Assembly (NCBI GenBank): GCA_965657965.1
Contig: CBFHQM010000001.1
Location: 269,862-333,861, forward strand
DNA: 64,000 bases
Direction: 5' to 3'
From: UBA8752 sp965657965
GTDB lineage: Bacteria; Bacteroidota; Bacteroidia; Flavobacteriales_D; Sanyastnellaceae
A model generated the notes under the pieces. It saw only the letters and a list, made by a program, of their open reading frames with translations, was not told the DNA's origin and did not search any database. Positions within the stretch are counted from its first letter, which is position 1; each line of letters begins with the position of its first letter. Of the stretch, positions 41,423 to 49,703 are shown one piece after another. The translations under genes and the position numbers were made by a program.

Positions 41423-42735
41423 GACGTTGTCGTTAGCGGAAAAATCAGAGTAAACGTGCTGCCCTTGCCAGGTACACTTACAACGTCAATTTTCGCTCCA
41501 TGTTGCATCATGACTGCATTCACGTAGCTCAAACCAAGGCCAAAACCCTTGACGTCGTGGACATTCCCAGTGGGCACGCGATAGAGTTTATCAAAAACCT
41601 TGCCTAAATGCTCTTTGGCAATGCCAATGCCATTATCGGTGAACGATACATGCAACATTCCGTCCTCATTCCACGACCGAACCACAAGCTTCGGCGCGCT
41701 CCCGCCATACTTGATCGCATTGTCAACCAAATTGAACACCACATTGGTCAAGTGGGTCTTGTCCCCGTCCACAATCGGGTCCGTTGCAGACAATTGACTC
41801 GAGGTGCTTCCCCCTTGTTTTTTGATGTGAATGGCATGGTTTCGAAGAACACCGCGAACCAAGTCATGGAAATTGATGGATTGGCGAAACAGCTCAAGTT
41901 CTCCTTGATCGAGCATGGCTGCCCGCAACACGTTTTCGACGAGCTGTCCCAGCCGCTTGTTCTCCGATCGAATGAGTTGAACGTAGTACCGCACGTTCGC
42001 CTCATCGCTCGCCATTGCCGGGTCAAGTAAAGCTTCCCCTGCCAACCCTATGGTCGAGATCGGGGTCTTGAGTTCGTGGGTCATGTTGTTGATCAAGTCG
42101 CTCTTCAGTCGGTTGAGGCGCTCTGCCTTACGCAATCCATTGGCTGCATAGAACGAGAAGAACAACAGCACGACCATCAACAGAAGGTTGACCAGCAACT
42201 CCACCCGCATGTCCGCGGCCAGCAAACGCTTTTTCTTGGGGAAGAAGACTGTGTAGAGCTGCACCTCTTCCAACGTTTGTGCGTCTCCAGCGGGAATGCG
42301 GTAGCCTTCATTTTGAAACGCCTCCAACAAATCGACATCGGCATCCCGGAGAAAAACAGGGCGGCCATAGCGATCGAGCAATGCGGATCGAAACGCAAAG
42401 TCCACACCACGGTTCTTCAGCACCGCGGTCAAGAGGCTGTCCGCAAGGTCCACGGCAACTTCTCGGTCCATCACAACTTGGGCTCGAACTTGAGACAAAC
42501 TGTCGGCCCGAAGGCCGGAAGAAGGGGAAAATCCGCCTTTTGCAGACGCCGGAAATTGAATCCCCGACAGAGTGAAGACCGACTGGACCTCCACCAAAGC
42601 GGTCCGGGCTTGGTCATCGAACAATGTGCTCCTTGCCTCGACCAGCGCGCGAATCGAGCTAAACTGCATCGTCATTAGACCCACGAGAAGGGCCCCCGTT
42701 CCAAGAACGAGAATGAGAGTGCGGCGCTGTTTCAT
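41419..42735 (-). CDS. Sensor histidine kinase
   Basis: Inner-membrane histidine kinase of 438 residues. It has an N-terminal membrane segment (about 7-26), a periplasmic sensor region of roughly 150 residues with no recognised domain, and a second segment (about 180-202, LLLMVVLLFFSFYAANGL). The dimerisation/phosphoacceptor motif MTHELKTPISTIG places the phosphorylated His at residue 220. The catalytic domain shows the N box VFNLVDNAIKYG, G1 FTDNGIGIA and G2 GFGLGLSYV. It overlaps its response-regulator partner by ATGA and is divergent from prs. The signal sensed is unknown. Confidence 0.94.
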   Translation of the reverse strand: MKQRRTLILVLGTGALLVGLMTMQFSSIRALVEARSTLFDDQARTALVEVQSVFTLSGIQFPASAKGGFSPSSGLRADSLSQVRAQVVMDREVAVDLADSLLTAVLKNRGVDFAFRSALLDRYGRPVFLRDADVDLLEAFQNEGYRIPAGDAQTLEEVQLYTVFFPKKKRLLAADMRVELLVNLLLMVVLLFFSFYAANGLRKAERLNRLKSDLINNMTHELKTPISTIGLAGEALLDPAMASDEANVRYYVQLIRSENKRLGQLVENVLRAAMLDQGELELFRQSINFHDLVRGVLRNHAIHIKKQGGSTSSQLSATDPIVDGDKTHLTNVVFNLVDNAIKYGGSAPKLVVRSWNEDGMLHVSFTDNGIGIAKEHLGKVFDKLYRVPTGNVHDVKGFGLGLSYVNAVMMQHGAKIDVVSVPGKGSTFTLIFPLTTTS

Positions 42736-42777
42736 GTCGTAAAATTACAGGTCGACGGACCGCATTGGCTCCCGAAC

Positions 42778-42785
42778 TATCTTTG
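42778..42785 (+). promoter_or_regulatory. -7 promoter element before prs
   Basis: TATCTTTG followed by C, an exact TAnnTTTG match, 20 bases before the prs ATG, in the divergent gap with the kinase gene. It argues for the ATG at 42806 rather than the TTG at 42791. Confidence 0.55.
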
Positions 42786-42805
42786 CCCCCTTGAAAACGG
42801 CTTTC

Positions 42806-43750
42806 ATGCAAGATTCTCCACTCCGCATCCTCGCTGGTTCTGCCTCTCTCGATTTGGGAGGGCGCATTGCCACGGAATACGGCACGCCGCTTTGCGCAGT
42901 AAAGCACACCGTCTTTAGTGACGGTGAGTTTCGCGTGAGCATTGAAGAGACCGTTCGCGGAAAAGAGGTGGTCATTGTTCAAAGCACTTTCCCACCCTCG
43001 GACAACCTGATGGAGCTGTTGATGCTGGTGGACGCGGCCAAGCGTGCATCTGCCAAACGCATTGTAGCGGTGATTCCGTATTTCGGATTCGCACGTCAGG
43101 ACAGAAAAGACGCGCCTCGAGTGGCCATTGGTGCCAAACTGATCGCCAACATGCTGACTGCGGCCGGCGTCGACCGTGTGATCACCATGGATTTGCACGC
43201 CGACCAGATCCAAGGGTTTTTCGAAGTGCCAGTAGATCACATTTATGGATCTGCCATCTTCCTGCCCTACCTCGCCGACTTGAAAACTGAAAATTTGTTG
43301 ATTGCCACTCCAGACACGGGGGGAACCAAGCGGGCGAATGCCTTCGCGAAGTACCTCGGCGTGGACATGGCCATCTGCTACAAGCAGCGCAAAGTCGCCA
43401 ACGAAGTCGCCAGCATGCGCGTGATTGGCGATGTTGAAGGCAAAGACGTTGTGCTCGTAGACGACATTTGCGACACGGCGGGCACGCTGACCAAAGCGGC
43501 GGCCATGATGAAAGAACACGGCGCAGCCAGTGTACGGGCCGTGTGCACACATCCGGTGCTCTCTGGCCCCGCTTACGAGCGGATTCACGACAGCGCGCTC
43601 ACAGAACTCGTGGTCACCGACAGCATTCCGCTTCGGGACGACAAACCCACAGACAAAATCACTGTGCTGGGTTGTTCGGACTTGTTTGCCACCGTCATTC
43701 GGTGCCTTGTCCAAAACGAAAGCATCAGTTCACATTTCCTCATTACCTAA
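42806..43750 (+). CDS. prs: Ribose-phosphate pyrophosphokinase
   Basis: Makes PRPP from ribose-5-phosphate and ATP for nucleotide, histidine and NAD synthesis. The 314-residue protein shows SDGEFRVSIEETVRG and QSTFPPSDNLMELL (the regulatory flexible region), YFGFARQDRKD (ATP loop), MDLHADQIQGFF, the PRPP synthase signature, and the PRPP-binding loop VVLVDDICDTAGTL. The start is ATG 42806, after a -7 element; a TTG at 42791 is possible. It is followed after nine bases by rplY and pth, forming the familiar prs-rplY-pth order. Confidence 0.97.
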   Translation: MQDSPLRILAGSASLDLGGRIATEYGTPLCAVKHTVFSDGEFRVSIEETVRGKEVVIVQSTFPPSDNLMELLMLVDAAKRASAKRIVAVIPYFGFARQDRKDAPRVAIGAKLIANMLTAAGVDRVITMDLHADQIQGFFEVPVDHIYGSAIFLPYLADLKTENLLIATPDTGGTKRANAFAKYLGVDMAICYKQRKVANEVASMRVIGDVEGKDVVLVDDICDTAGTLTKAAAMMKEHGAASVRAVCTHPVLSGPAYERIHDSALTELVVTDSIPLRDDKPTDKITVLGCSDLFATVIRCLVQNESISSHFLIT

Positions 43751-43759
43751 TACACAACC

Positions 43760-44374
43760 ATGAAAACTGCTTCATTGAGCGGCTCTCCAAGAGAGGGCGT
43801 AGGGAAAAAGGATGCAACGGTACTCCGCGACAAGGGACAAGTCCCAGGCGTGTTGTACGGTGGCTCCGAGCAGGTTCACTTCCACGTGAACGAAGTCCAA
43901 CTGAACAAGTTGGTCTTTACCCCAGAAACGTACCTCCTCCATTTCGAGGTCAACGGAACAACGCACAGCTGTGTGTTCCAAGACGTTCAGTTCCATCCTG
44001 TGACTGACCGCATTGTTCACATTGACCTTCTTCAGGTCTCTGCGGACAAGCCAATTCGCGTCAAGCTGCCCGTCCGTACGGAAGGCACAAGCGTGGGTGT
44101 TCGGAACGGTGGTCGCCTTCACGTGGTTTACCGTCGTCTGCCCGTTGTTGGCATTGCCGAGCAATTGCCAGACAGCATCATGGTGAACATCAGCGACCTC
44201 GAACTCGGAGATTCCTTGCGCATCGCAGACATCAACGTGGAGGGCTGTACCATCCCGTTGAACGACGCTTCTGTTGTACTCGGCATTCGCCGCACACGTG
44301 CCGCCATGTCTGCAGCCTCTGACGAGGAAGGCGGAGAAGGTGAAGAAGCTGCTGCTGAAGGCGGCGAGGAGTAA
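43760..44374 (+). CDS. rplY: 50S ribosomal protein L25/general stress protein Ctc
   Basis: Binds 5S rRNA in the large subunit. The 204-residue protein is the long CTC form: an N-terminal L25 domain (about 1-95) with LRDKGQVPGVLYGG and DVQFHPVTDRIVHIDLLQV, and a C-terminal beta domain (95-185) with PVRTEGTSVGVRNGG. It ends in a Glu/Gly/Ala-rich acidic tail. It lies between prs and pth, which supports the call. Confidence 0.96.
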   Translation: MKTASLSGSPREGVGKKDATVLRDKGQVPGVLYGGSEQVHFHVNEVQLNKLVFTPETYLLHFEVNGTTHSCVFQDVQFHPVTDRIVHIDLLQVSADKPIRVKLPVRTEGTSVGVRNGGRLHVVYRRLPVVGIAEQLPDSIMVNISDLELGDSLRIADINVEGCTIPLNDASVVLGIRRTRAAMSAASDEEGGEGEEAAAEGGEE

Positions 44375-44386
44375 TCCCCTCTGCGC

Positions 44387-44950
44387 ATGAAGTTCCTGTT
44401 GGTCGGCCTGGGTAACCCTGGAGCCGATTATGTCCGGACGCGTCACAACATTGGATTCATGGCTTTAGATGCCATGGCCAAAGAAAGCGGTGTGGCTTTT
44501 AAAGCTGACCGACTTGGTGACGTGGCCCGGGCGAAGCATCGTGGGCGGCAATTGGTGTTGCTGAAGCCCTCGACCTTCATGAACCTCAGCGGAAAATCTG
44601 TGCGCCATTGGCTCGACGCCGAGAAGCTGTCCGCGGATCGTATGCTGGTCGTCACGGACGACCTCAACCTGCCGTTTGGAACCCTTCGCCTCCGCGGAAA
44701 AGGAAGCGACGGTGGGCACAATGGCCTCAAGGACATTCAGTCGGTGCTGGGAAATTCAGCTTATCCAAGGCTACGTTTTGGTGTTGGGGCCGACTTTGGC
44801 CCAGGTCGCCAGGTGGACCACGTGTTGGGGGCATTCTCCGCGGAAGAAGAACGAGCCATGGACGAAAGGCTCAACAAGGTGGTGGATTTGATGCGCTCTT
44901 TTGCGTTCATTGGGCTCCCACGCACCATGAGTGCCTTCAACAACACTTGA
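44387..44950 (+). CDS. pth: Peptidyl-tRNA hydrolase
   Basis: Releases peptides from prematurely dropped peptidyl-tRNA. The 187-residue protein has LVGLGNPGADYVRTRHNIGFMALD with the catalytic His (about residue 24) and the conserved Asn, LLKPSTFMNLSG with Asn contacting the substrate, VTDDLNLPFG with the catalytic Asp, and GHNGLKDI. It is 12 bases after rplY in the prs-rplY-pth unit, convergent with nadD (42-base gap without any clear terminator). Confidence 0.97.
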   Translation: MKFLLVGLGNPGADYVRTRHNIGFMALDAMAKESGVAFKADRLGDVARAKHRGRQLVLLKPSTFMNLSGKSVRHWLDAEKLSADRMLVVTDDLNLPFGTLRLRGKGSDGGHNGLKDIQSVLGNSAYPRLRFGVGADFGPGRQVDHVLGAFSAEEERAMDERLNKVVDLMRSFAFIGLPRTMSAFNNT

Positions 44951-44992
44951 GCCCCAAGCCGATGGGCCAGACTGAAACACAGTTGCGTGGTT

Positions 44993-45601
44993 CTAATGGC
45001 CTTTGGGAAAGTCGTACAGCCCGCGTTCTCGAATCAATGCGGCTGCTTCGTCTGGCAACAGATAACGCGCAGAGTCGCCTGTGGCCAATGCGTTCCGCAA
45101 ATACGTACTGGAAATGCTGATGATGGGAGCTGGACTCAACACAATGTGTTGCCCATCAGGGACAATGGTGCCCTCTAAGTTTTTGGCCTCTCCCTCGGCG
45201 TAGGCGCGCGGATACACCAAGAATCCAAAGCGATCCACCAACTCTCGCCAACGCGCCCACTGCTGGAGGGTGCGCAAGTTGTCCTCGCCAATGATGATTT
45301 TGAACGTGGTATCTGGATGACGACGGGCCAGAAAGTCCATGGTATGCGCCGTGTAGTTTGGGCGCGGCAAACCAAACTCTACGTCCACTGCCTTCAATCT
45401 CGGATTGTCTGCGACCGCCAATTCCACCATGGCCAACCGGTCTGACTCAGGCGCCAAATCGGCCGCTTGCTTCATGGGGTTGTGGGGGGTGACCACAAAC
45501 CACACTTGGTCCAAGCCGTGATGCGACGCCATGTGCTGTGCAATCACCAAATGACCGGTGTGAATGGGGTTGAAAGACCCAAAATAAAGGCCAATGTTCA
45601 T
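44993..45601 (-). CDS. nadD: Nicotinate-nucleotide adenylyltransferase
   Basis: Adenylates nicotinate mononucleotide in NAD synthesis. The start is ATG 45601 (MNIGLYFGSFNPIHTGHL), giving 202 residues; this N-terminus contains the nucleotidyltransferase signature GSFNPIHTGH (HxGH). The second family motif, ISSTYLRNAL, is near the C-terminus, and LARRHPDTTFKIIIGEDNL matches the middle block. The ATG overlaps the gmk stop (ATGA at 45598-45601), so yicC-gmk-nadD are translationally linked. Confidence 0.96.
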   Translation of the reverse strand: MNIGLYFGSFNPIHTGHLVIAQHMASHHGLDQVWFVVTPHNPMKQAADLAPESDRLAMVELAVADNPRLKAVDVEFGLPRPNYTAHTMDFLARRHPDTTFKIIIGEDNLRTLQQWARWRELVDRFGFLVYPRAYAEGEAKNLEGTIVPDGQHIVLSPAPIISISSTYLRNALATGDSARYLLPDEAAALIRERGLYDFPKGH

Positions 45602-46227
45602 GTCGATGAATCCCGTTTGTCGAGATATGACCCCGCTGTTTTCGAGAGCGACAAACAAGCCGCCTCCAAGTCGTCATTGATGAGAATCCAATCAAAAAAT
45701 TCTGCGCGTTTCATTTCGCGATCGGCTTTTGCGAGACGGCGCTCAATCTCACTGGGGCTGTCGGTTCCTCTTCTCTTTAAGCGCTGCGCGAGAACGGCCA
45801 ATGATGGCGGCTGCACAAACACGGTTAAAATGCGGTCACCCAACAGCGATTTGAGCCGAATCCCCCCTTCAACGTCGACATCAAAAGCCACGTGCTGTCC
45901 CCGCGCCCAAATGGCATTCACTTCCTCTTTGAGCGTGCCATAAAAACGACCAGGGTAAACTTCTTCCCACTCGAGAAACTCACCGGCCTCAGCCCTTTGC
46001 TGAAAGGTCTCCGTGGTCATGAAATGGTAATCCTTCCCGTCTACCTCAGTGCCGCGAGGCGCTCGGTTGGTGGCACTGATACTAAAGGCTACGTCGCTTC
46101 GCTCGGCCATGAGGCTCCTCACCAAAGTCGTCTTGCCCGAACCGGAGGGCGCGCAGAACGCCATCGCCTTTCCTGTTCCCGTTGCTTTAACCTCAGTCGC
46201 CATGGTATTCAGTACTTCTTGTCGCAT
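45598..46227 (-). CDS. gmk: Guanylate kinase
   Basis: Phosphorylates GMP to GDP. The 209-residue protein has a P-loop APSGSGKTT, the guanylate kinase signature with SISATNRAPRGTEVDG and YHFMT, EWEEVYPGRFYGT (GMP-binding Glu and Tyr residues) and DVDVEGG. The start is ATG 46227, whose first base overlaps the yicC stop (TAATG); an internal ATG at 46203 exists. Belongs to the yicC-gmk-nadD unit. Confidence 0.96.
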   Translation of the reverse strand: MRQEVLNTMATEVKATGTGKAMAFCAPSGSGKTTLVRSLMAERSDVAFSISATNRAPRGTEVDGKDYHFMTTETFQQRAEAGEFLEWEEVYPGRFYGTLKEEVNAIWARGQHVAFDVDVEGGIRLKSLLGDRILTVFVQPPSLAVLAQRLKRRGTDSPSEIERRLAKADREMKRAEFFDWILINDDLEAACLSLSKTAGSYLDKRDSST

Positions 46228-47117
46228 TACAATGCGTTCAAAATCTGTTCCTTGATTTTTTCGAGTTCGTCCTTCATCTGGACCACAATTCGCTGCATCC
46301 CTGCATCCTGGCTTTTGCTTCCCAACGTGTTGACCTCGCGGCCAATTTCCTGCGCGATGAAGCCGAGTTTTTTGCCCTGCCCAGCGTCGCCTTCGAGCAT
46401 TTCACCAAAATATCGGCAATTCGCTTCCAAACGCACCATCTCTTCCGTCACATCCAGCTTCTCGAGGTAGAAAATCAACTCGTGTTCAAAACGGTTTTCG
46501 TCGACCCTGTCCCTTGGCAAATCCGCTTCAAGGTGAGATTTAAGTCGGCTGCGCGTCCGGTCTGTTCGGGCTTGAAGCAATGGGGCCAACTCCTGTCGAA
46601 GCGTCTCGATTCGTTCAACCCTGCTCTTGAAGTCCGCAGCAAGAACCTCCCCTTCTTGAGTTCGGTACGACTGAAACTGAACCACGGCCTCGTCTACCAA
46701 GGCCTGAAGAGAAGTCCATTCTGCCTCGTCCATGGCCTCCTTTGCCGCGCTAATGATGTCGGGGAACCGCAACACAGAGCCCAGCTTCTGGAGCTGACCT
46801 TCTGCGTGGTCCACAGAAACACCGTTGGCTTCGAACACAGGCGTTAACTGGTCTACATACTGCTGGACCAACCCTGCATTTACGCTGTGTCGCACGTCTG
46901 AAGCATCGGACTCAAAGTGAATGAACAAGTCAGACTTGCCCCTTCCCACGGCTTTTCCAACGCGCTTTCGCAGCTCCATTTCCTTTTCCCGGAACCGGGT
47001 CGGCATGCGCACAGACAGGTCGAGGCCTTTGCCATTTAAAGAGCGGACTTCGACGGTGTACTTGCGTGCACCAATGTGCGCTTCGGCCTTTCCATAGCCG
47101 GTCATGGACAGAATCAT
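46227..47117 (-). CDS. yicC: YicC-family endoribonuclease
   Basis: YicC/YloC family protein, reported as a Mg/Mn-dependent endoribonuclease acting on small RNAs and mRNAs. The start is ATG 47117 (MILSMTGYGKAEAH), the canonical N-terminus; 296 residues. Family landmarks are VEVRSLNGKGLDLSVRMP, LRKRVGKAVGRGKSDLF and the C-terminal TLGSKSQDAGMQRIVVQMKDE, which contains the conserved DUF1732 block. It precedes gmk with a TAATG overlap, the same pairing as in many bacteria. Divergent from the polyprenyl synthase gene (63-base gap). Confidence 0.95.
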   Translation of the reverse strand: MILSMTGYGKAEAHIGARKYTVEVRSLNGKGLDLSVRMPTRFREKEMELRKRVGKAVGRGKSDLFIHFESDASDVRHSVNAGLVQQYVDQLTPVFEANGVSVDHAEGQLQKLGSVLRFPDIISAAKEAMDEAEWTSLQALVDEAVVQFQSYRTQEGEVLAADFKSRVERIETLRQELAPLLQARTDRTRSRLKSHLEADLPRDRVDENRFEHELIFYLEKLDVTEEMVRLEANCRYFGEMLEGDAGQGKKLGFIAQEIGREVNTLGSKSQDAGMQRIVVQMKDELEKIKEQILNAL

Positions 47118-47180
47118 GGCGCAAAATACACCGGTGACCCCGGCCCACCGCCCACAAGGGTTCAGAGGTACATTCGCACC

Positions 47181-48155
47181 ATGGCCAATCTTGCCTCCAT
47201 TCGAAGACCCGTGGACCTGGAAATGAGGGAATTCCAAGGTCATTTCAAGGAGGCCATGCGCACCTCGGTTCCGCTCTTGGATCACATTACCCGCTACATT
47301 GTGCGCAGCAAAGGCAAGCAAATGCGCCCACTCCTGGTGTATCTGTCGGCCAAAGCTTGTGGAGAGACCCATGCGCGGACCCACGTTGCTGCCACCCTCA
47401 TCGAGCTGCTGCACACGGCCACTTTGGTGCACGATGATGTAGTGGACCGTGCAGAAACACGGCGTGGATTTTTCTCCATCAATGCGCTGTGGAAGTCCAA
47501 AATTGCCGTCTTGGTGGGAGACTACCTCTTGAGTCGCGGGCTTCTGATCTCCATGGAGCGCGATTCTGTTGACTTGCTCCGCATCACATCTAAGGCGGTT
47601 GAGGCCATGAGTGAGGGGGAATTGTTGCAAATTGAAAAGGCACGCAGACTCGACATTACGGAAGACGTGTACTACGAGATCATTCGGCGCAAAACGGCGT
47701 CTTTAATCGCCGCTTGTTGCGCCGCCGGTGCCGCCAGTTCAGGCGCCGACCCCGAACGCGTTGAACACATGCGTTCCTTTGGGGAAGCCATGGGCATTGC
47801 CTTCCAAATCAAAGACGACTTGCTGGATTTTGCCCCGAGCAAAGTCACAGGAAAACCGAAAGGAGGTGACTTGAAAGAACGCAAGATGACCCTCCCTCTG
47901 ATTCACGAGCTTCAGACGAAATCAACGTTTGAACGACGCAAAACCATTCGGGCCATCAAACGCAGTGCAGACCAACCCGAGGTCGCGGCCAAGCTTCTGG
48001 AAGACATCCAAAACGGTCCTGGAATCGCCTATGCCGAAAAGGCCATGCTCGAACACCGCGACCGGGCCGTTTCCTTGCTCGAGGCCCTGCCCGAATCCGA
48101 GTCCCGGTCCGCTTTGATTGATTTGGTTGACTTTACCATCTCCCGAAAAAAATGA
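47181..48155 (+). CDS. Polyprenyl diphosphate synthase
   Basis: Trans-type isoprenyl diphosphate synthase of 324 residues. The first Asp-rich motif DDVVD is at 85-89 (HDDVVDRAETRRG) and the second, DDLLD, at 212-216. KGKQMRP supplies basic residues that bind the diphosphate. Probably makes the menaquinone side chain (octaprenyl or similar). The start is ATG 47181 (MANLASIRRPVDLEM), only five bases after a TACATTCG -7-like element, so the mRNA may be nearly leaderless. The stop overlaps the next gene (ATGA). Confidence 0.93.
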   Translation: MANLASIRRPVDLEMREFQGHFKEAMRTSVPLLDHITRYIVRSKGKQMRPLLVYLSAKACGETHARTHVAATLIELLHTATLVHDDVVDRAETRRGFFSINALWKSKIAVLVGDYLLSRGLLISMERDSVDLLRITSKAVEAMSEGELLQIEKARRLDITEDVYYEIIRRKTASLIAACCAAGAASSGADPERVEHMRSFGEAMGIAFQIKDDLLDFAPSKVTGKPKGGDLKERKMTLPLIHELQTKSTFERRKTIRAIKRSADQPEVAAKLLEDIQNGPGIAYAEKAMLEHRDRAVSLLEALPESESRSALIDLVDFTISRKK

Positions 48156-48571
48156 GACCCGTTCTTTTTGCGTTGGTTTTGGCCGGCCTATCCTCCTGCA
48201 GGTCCAATACGAGAGAGACCGTGAACAGCTCCTGGCCCAACGGTACGCCCAAGGAGATCCAAGTGGTCACCCAAGGCCAACCGGGAGAAGAGATTCAGCG
48301 ATTCCACGCCAACGGCAGAATTCACGTGCGGGGAAAAAGGGTTGACGGCAAAAAAGAGGGCACTTGGAACACCTACAGAGAAGACGGACTGCCTTGGAGC
48401 CAAGTCGACCACGTCGGCGGTGTAAAACAAGGGCTGTTTCGAACTTGGCACACCAGCGGCATGCCCCACATTGAAGGCCAACACCACCGAGGGGAGCCCG
48501 TCGGCACTTGGGACTTCTTTTCTTCTGAAGGAAAGTGGCTTGAATCCAAAGACTTCGGGGCCACAGAGTGA
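48152..48571 (+). CDS. MORN/YwqK-type small lipoprotein
   Basis: Lipoprotein of 139 residues with a signal ending LAGLSSC (Cys about 16). The rest is a series of MORN-like beta hairpins: FHANGRIHVRGKRVDGKKEGTW, split by YREDGLPWSQ, GGVKQGLFRTWHTSGMPHIEG and RGEPVGTWDFFSSEGKW. This is the pattern of the YwqK family, called an antitoxin in some annotations; no toxin gene is next to it. Its ATG overlaps the polyprenyl synthase stop (48152-48155). Function unknown; an outer-membrane or periplasmic lipoprotein is likely. Confidence 0.85.
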   Translation: MRPVLFALVLAGLSSCRSNTRETVNSSWPNGTPKEIQVVTQGQPGEEIQRFHANGRIHVRGKRVDGKKEGTWNTYREDGLPWSQVDHVGGVKQGLFRTWHTSGMPHIEGQHHRGEPVGTWDFFSSEGKWLESKDFGATE

Positions 48572-48640
48572 ACGTCCCACTGTGAGCGAAAATCCCCTTT
48601 GTGCCATACAATGCAGGGGAAATGGGCGTTGATTTGTGGC

Positions 48641-49678
48641 ATGTTTCAGTTTAAGCGCACCGCAGCATTGGGCTTGATCGCCGTTTTGACCCTTGGCTAC
48701 TCGGCCCCTGTGAAGGCCGGTGGCGCCGAAGACCAACAGGCCTACATCGCGCTTTGGAAGCAGGAGGCCATTCGGCAAATGGTCCTGCACCGCATTCCAG
48801 CGAGCATCACGCTGGCACAGGGCCTTCTCGAAAGCGGTTCGGGAAAGAGTGAACTCAGCAAGAAGTCCAACAACCACTTTGGCATCAAGTGTCACAAAGG
48901 ATGGGAAGGGGGCAAAACCTACTACGACGACGACAAAAAAGGGGAGTGCTTCCGAGTGTACGAGGACCCTCGTGACAGCTATGAAGACCACAGCCTCTTC
49001 CTAAAGCGCGACCGTTACGCCTCGCTGTTTGAGCTCAAAATTGACGACTATAAGAACTGGGCACGGGGGCTCAAACGTTGCGGTTATGCCACCAGCCCAA
49101 CCTATGCCAAGGCCTTAATTGAGCTCATCGAACGCCACGAATTGGACCAGTTTGACCAAGAAGGAAAAAACTGGCTAAAGAAAGGTGGCATGCCCGAACC
49201 GCCATCGGTGGCCCGAGAAGAAGTTGAAAGTGCCCCTGATGTTGCCGAGACCAAACGCGCCATTCACCTTGGTTCTGGTCGGTCAGCGGGCTTCACAAAC
49301 AACGACGTGGCTTGGATAGAAGCGCGAAATGGAGAGACTTTGGGTGACGTTGCAGATGCCGCAAACGTCGCGGTTTGGCAACTTCGGAAATACAATGACC
49401 TTGGCGACGTCGACCTGAATACGGTTTTGGCATCAGATGTCCAACTGTTCACGCAGCCCAAACGCCGAAGAGGCGCTAAAGTCTGGCATGTTGCACGCGA
49501 TGGAGAAACCTTGAGGGACATTAGCCAAACCGAAGCTGTCAAATTAAAAGTCCTCGAAAAGCGCACCGGAATGGGTGCAGACCAGCCCCTAAAAGCAGGA
49601 TATAAGGTTCCCCTGCGCTTCCCACCAGGTGACGACGGTCAACTTCCGTGGTACACCACGATTGGTGGTGGTGGTTGA
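48641..49678 (+). CDS. Glucosaminidase (GH73) with LysM domains
   Basis: Secreted cell-wall hydrolase of 345 residues. The start is ATG 48641 (MFQFKRTAALG), giving a signal peptide ending VKAGG. The GH73-type domain (about 30-170) has ITLAQGLLESGSGKSELSK with the catalytic Glu and NNHFGIKCH. Two LysM-like modules follow at about 225-280 (ARNGETLGDVADAA) and 288-340 (ARDGETLRDISQTE), which should bind glycan chains. Role: peptidoglycan turnover or daughter-cell separation. It is the last gene before the tyrosine-degradation pair and has no visible terminator. Confidence 0.93.
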   Translation: MFQFKRTAALGLIAVLTLGYSAPVKAGGAEDQQAYIALWKQEAIRQMVLHRIPASITLAQGLLESGSGKSELSKKSNNHFGIKCHKGWEGGKTYYDDDKKGECFRVYEDPRDSYEDHSLFLKRDRYASLFELKIDDYKNWARGLKRCGYATSPTYAKALIELIERHELDQFDQEGKNWLKKGGMPEPPSVAREEVESAPDVAETKRAIHLGSGRSAGFTNNDVAWIEARNGETLGDVADAANVAVWQLRKYNDLGDVDLNTVLASDVQLFTQPKRRRGAKVWHVARDGETLRDISQTEAVKLKVLEKRTGMGADQPLKAGYKVPLRFPPGDDGQLPWYTTIGGGG

Positions 49679-49703
49679 GCTTGTTCCGGACTAACTTGCG
49701 TTC

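Noticed and set aside
48152..48571. Toxin-antitoxin system suggested by the YwqK antitoxin family name
   Set aside because: The gene is a MORN-repeat lipoprotein and no toxin gene is adjacent; the family name is not evidence of a TA module.
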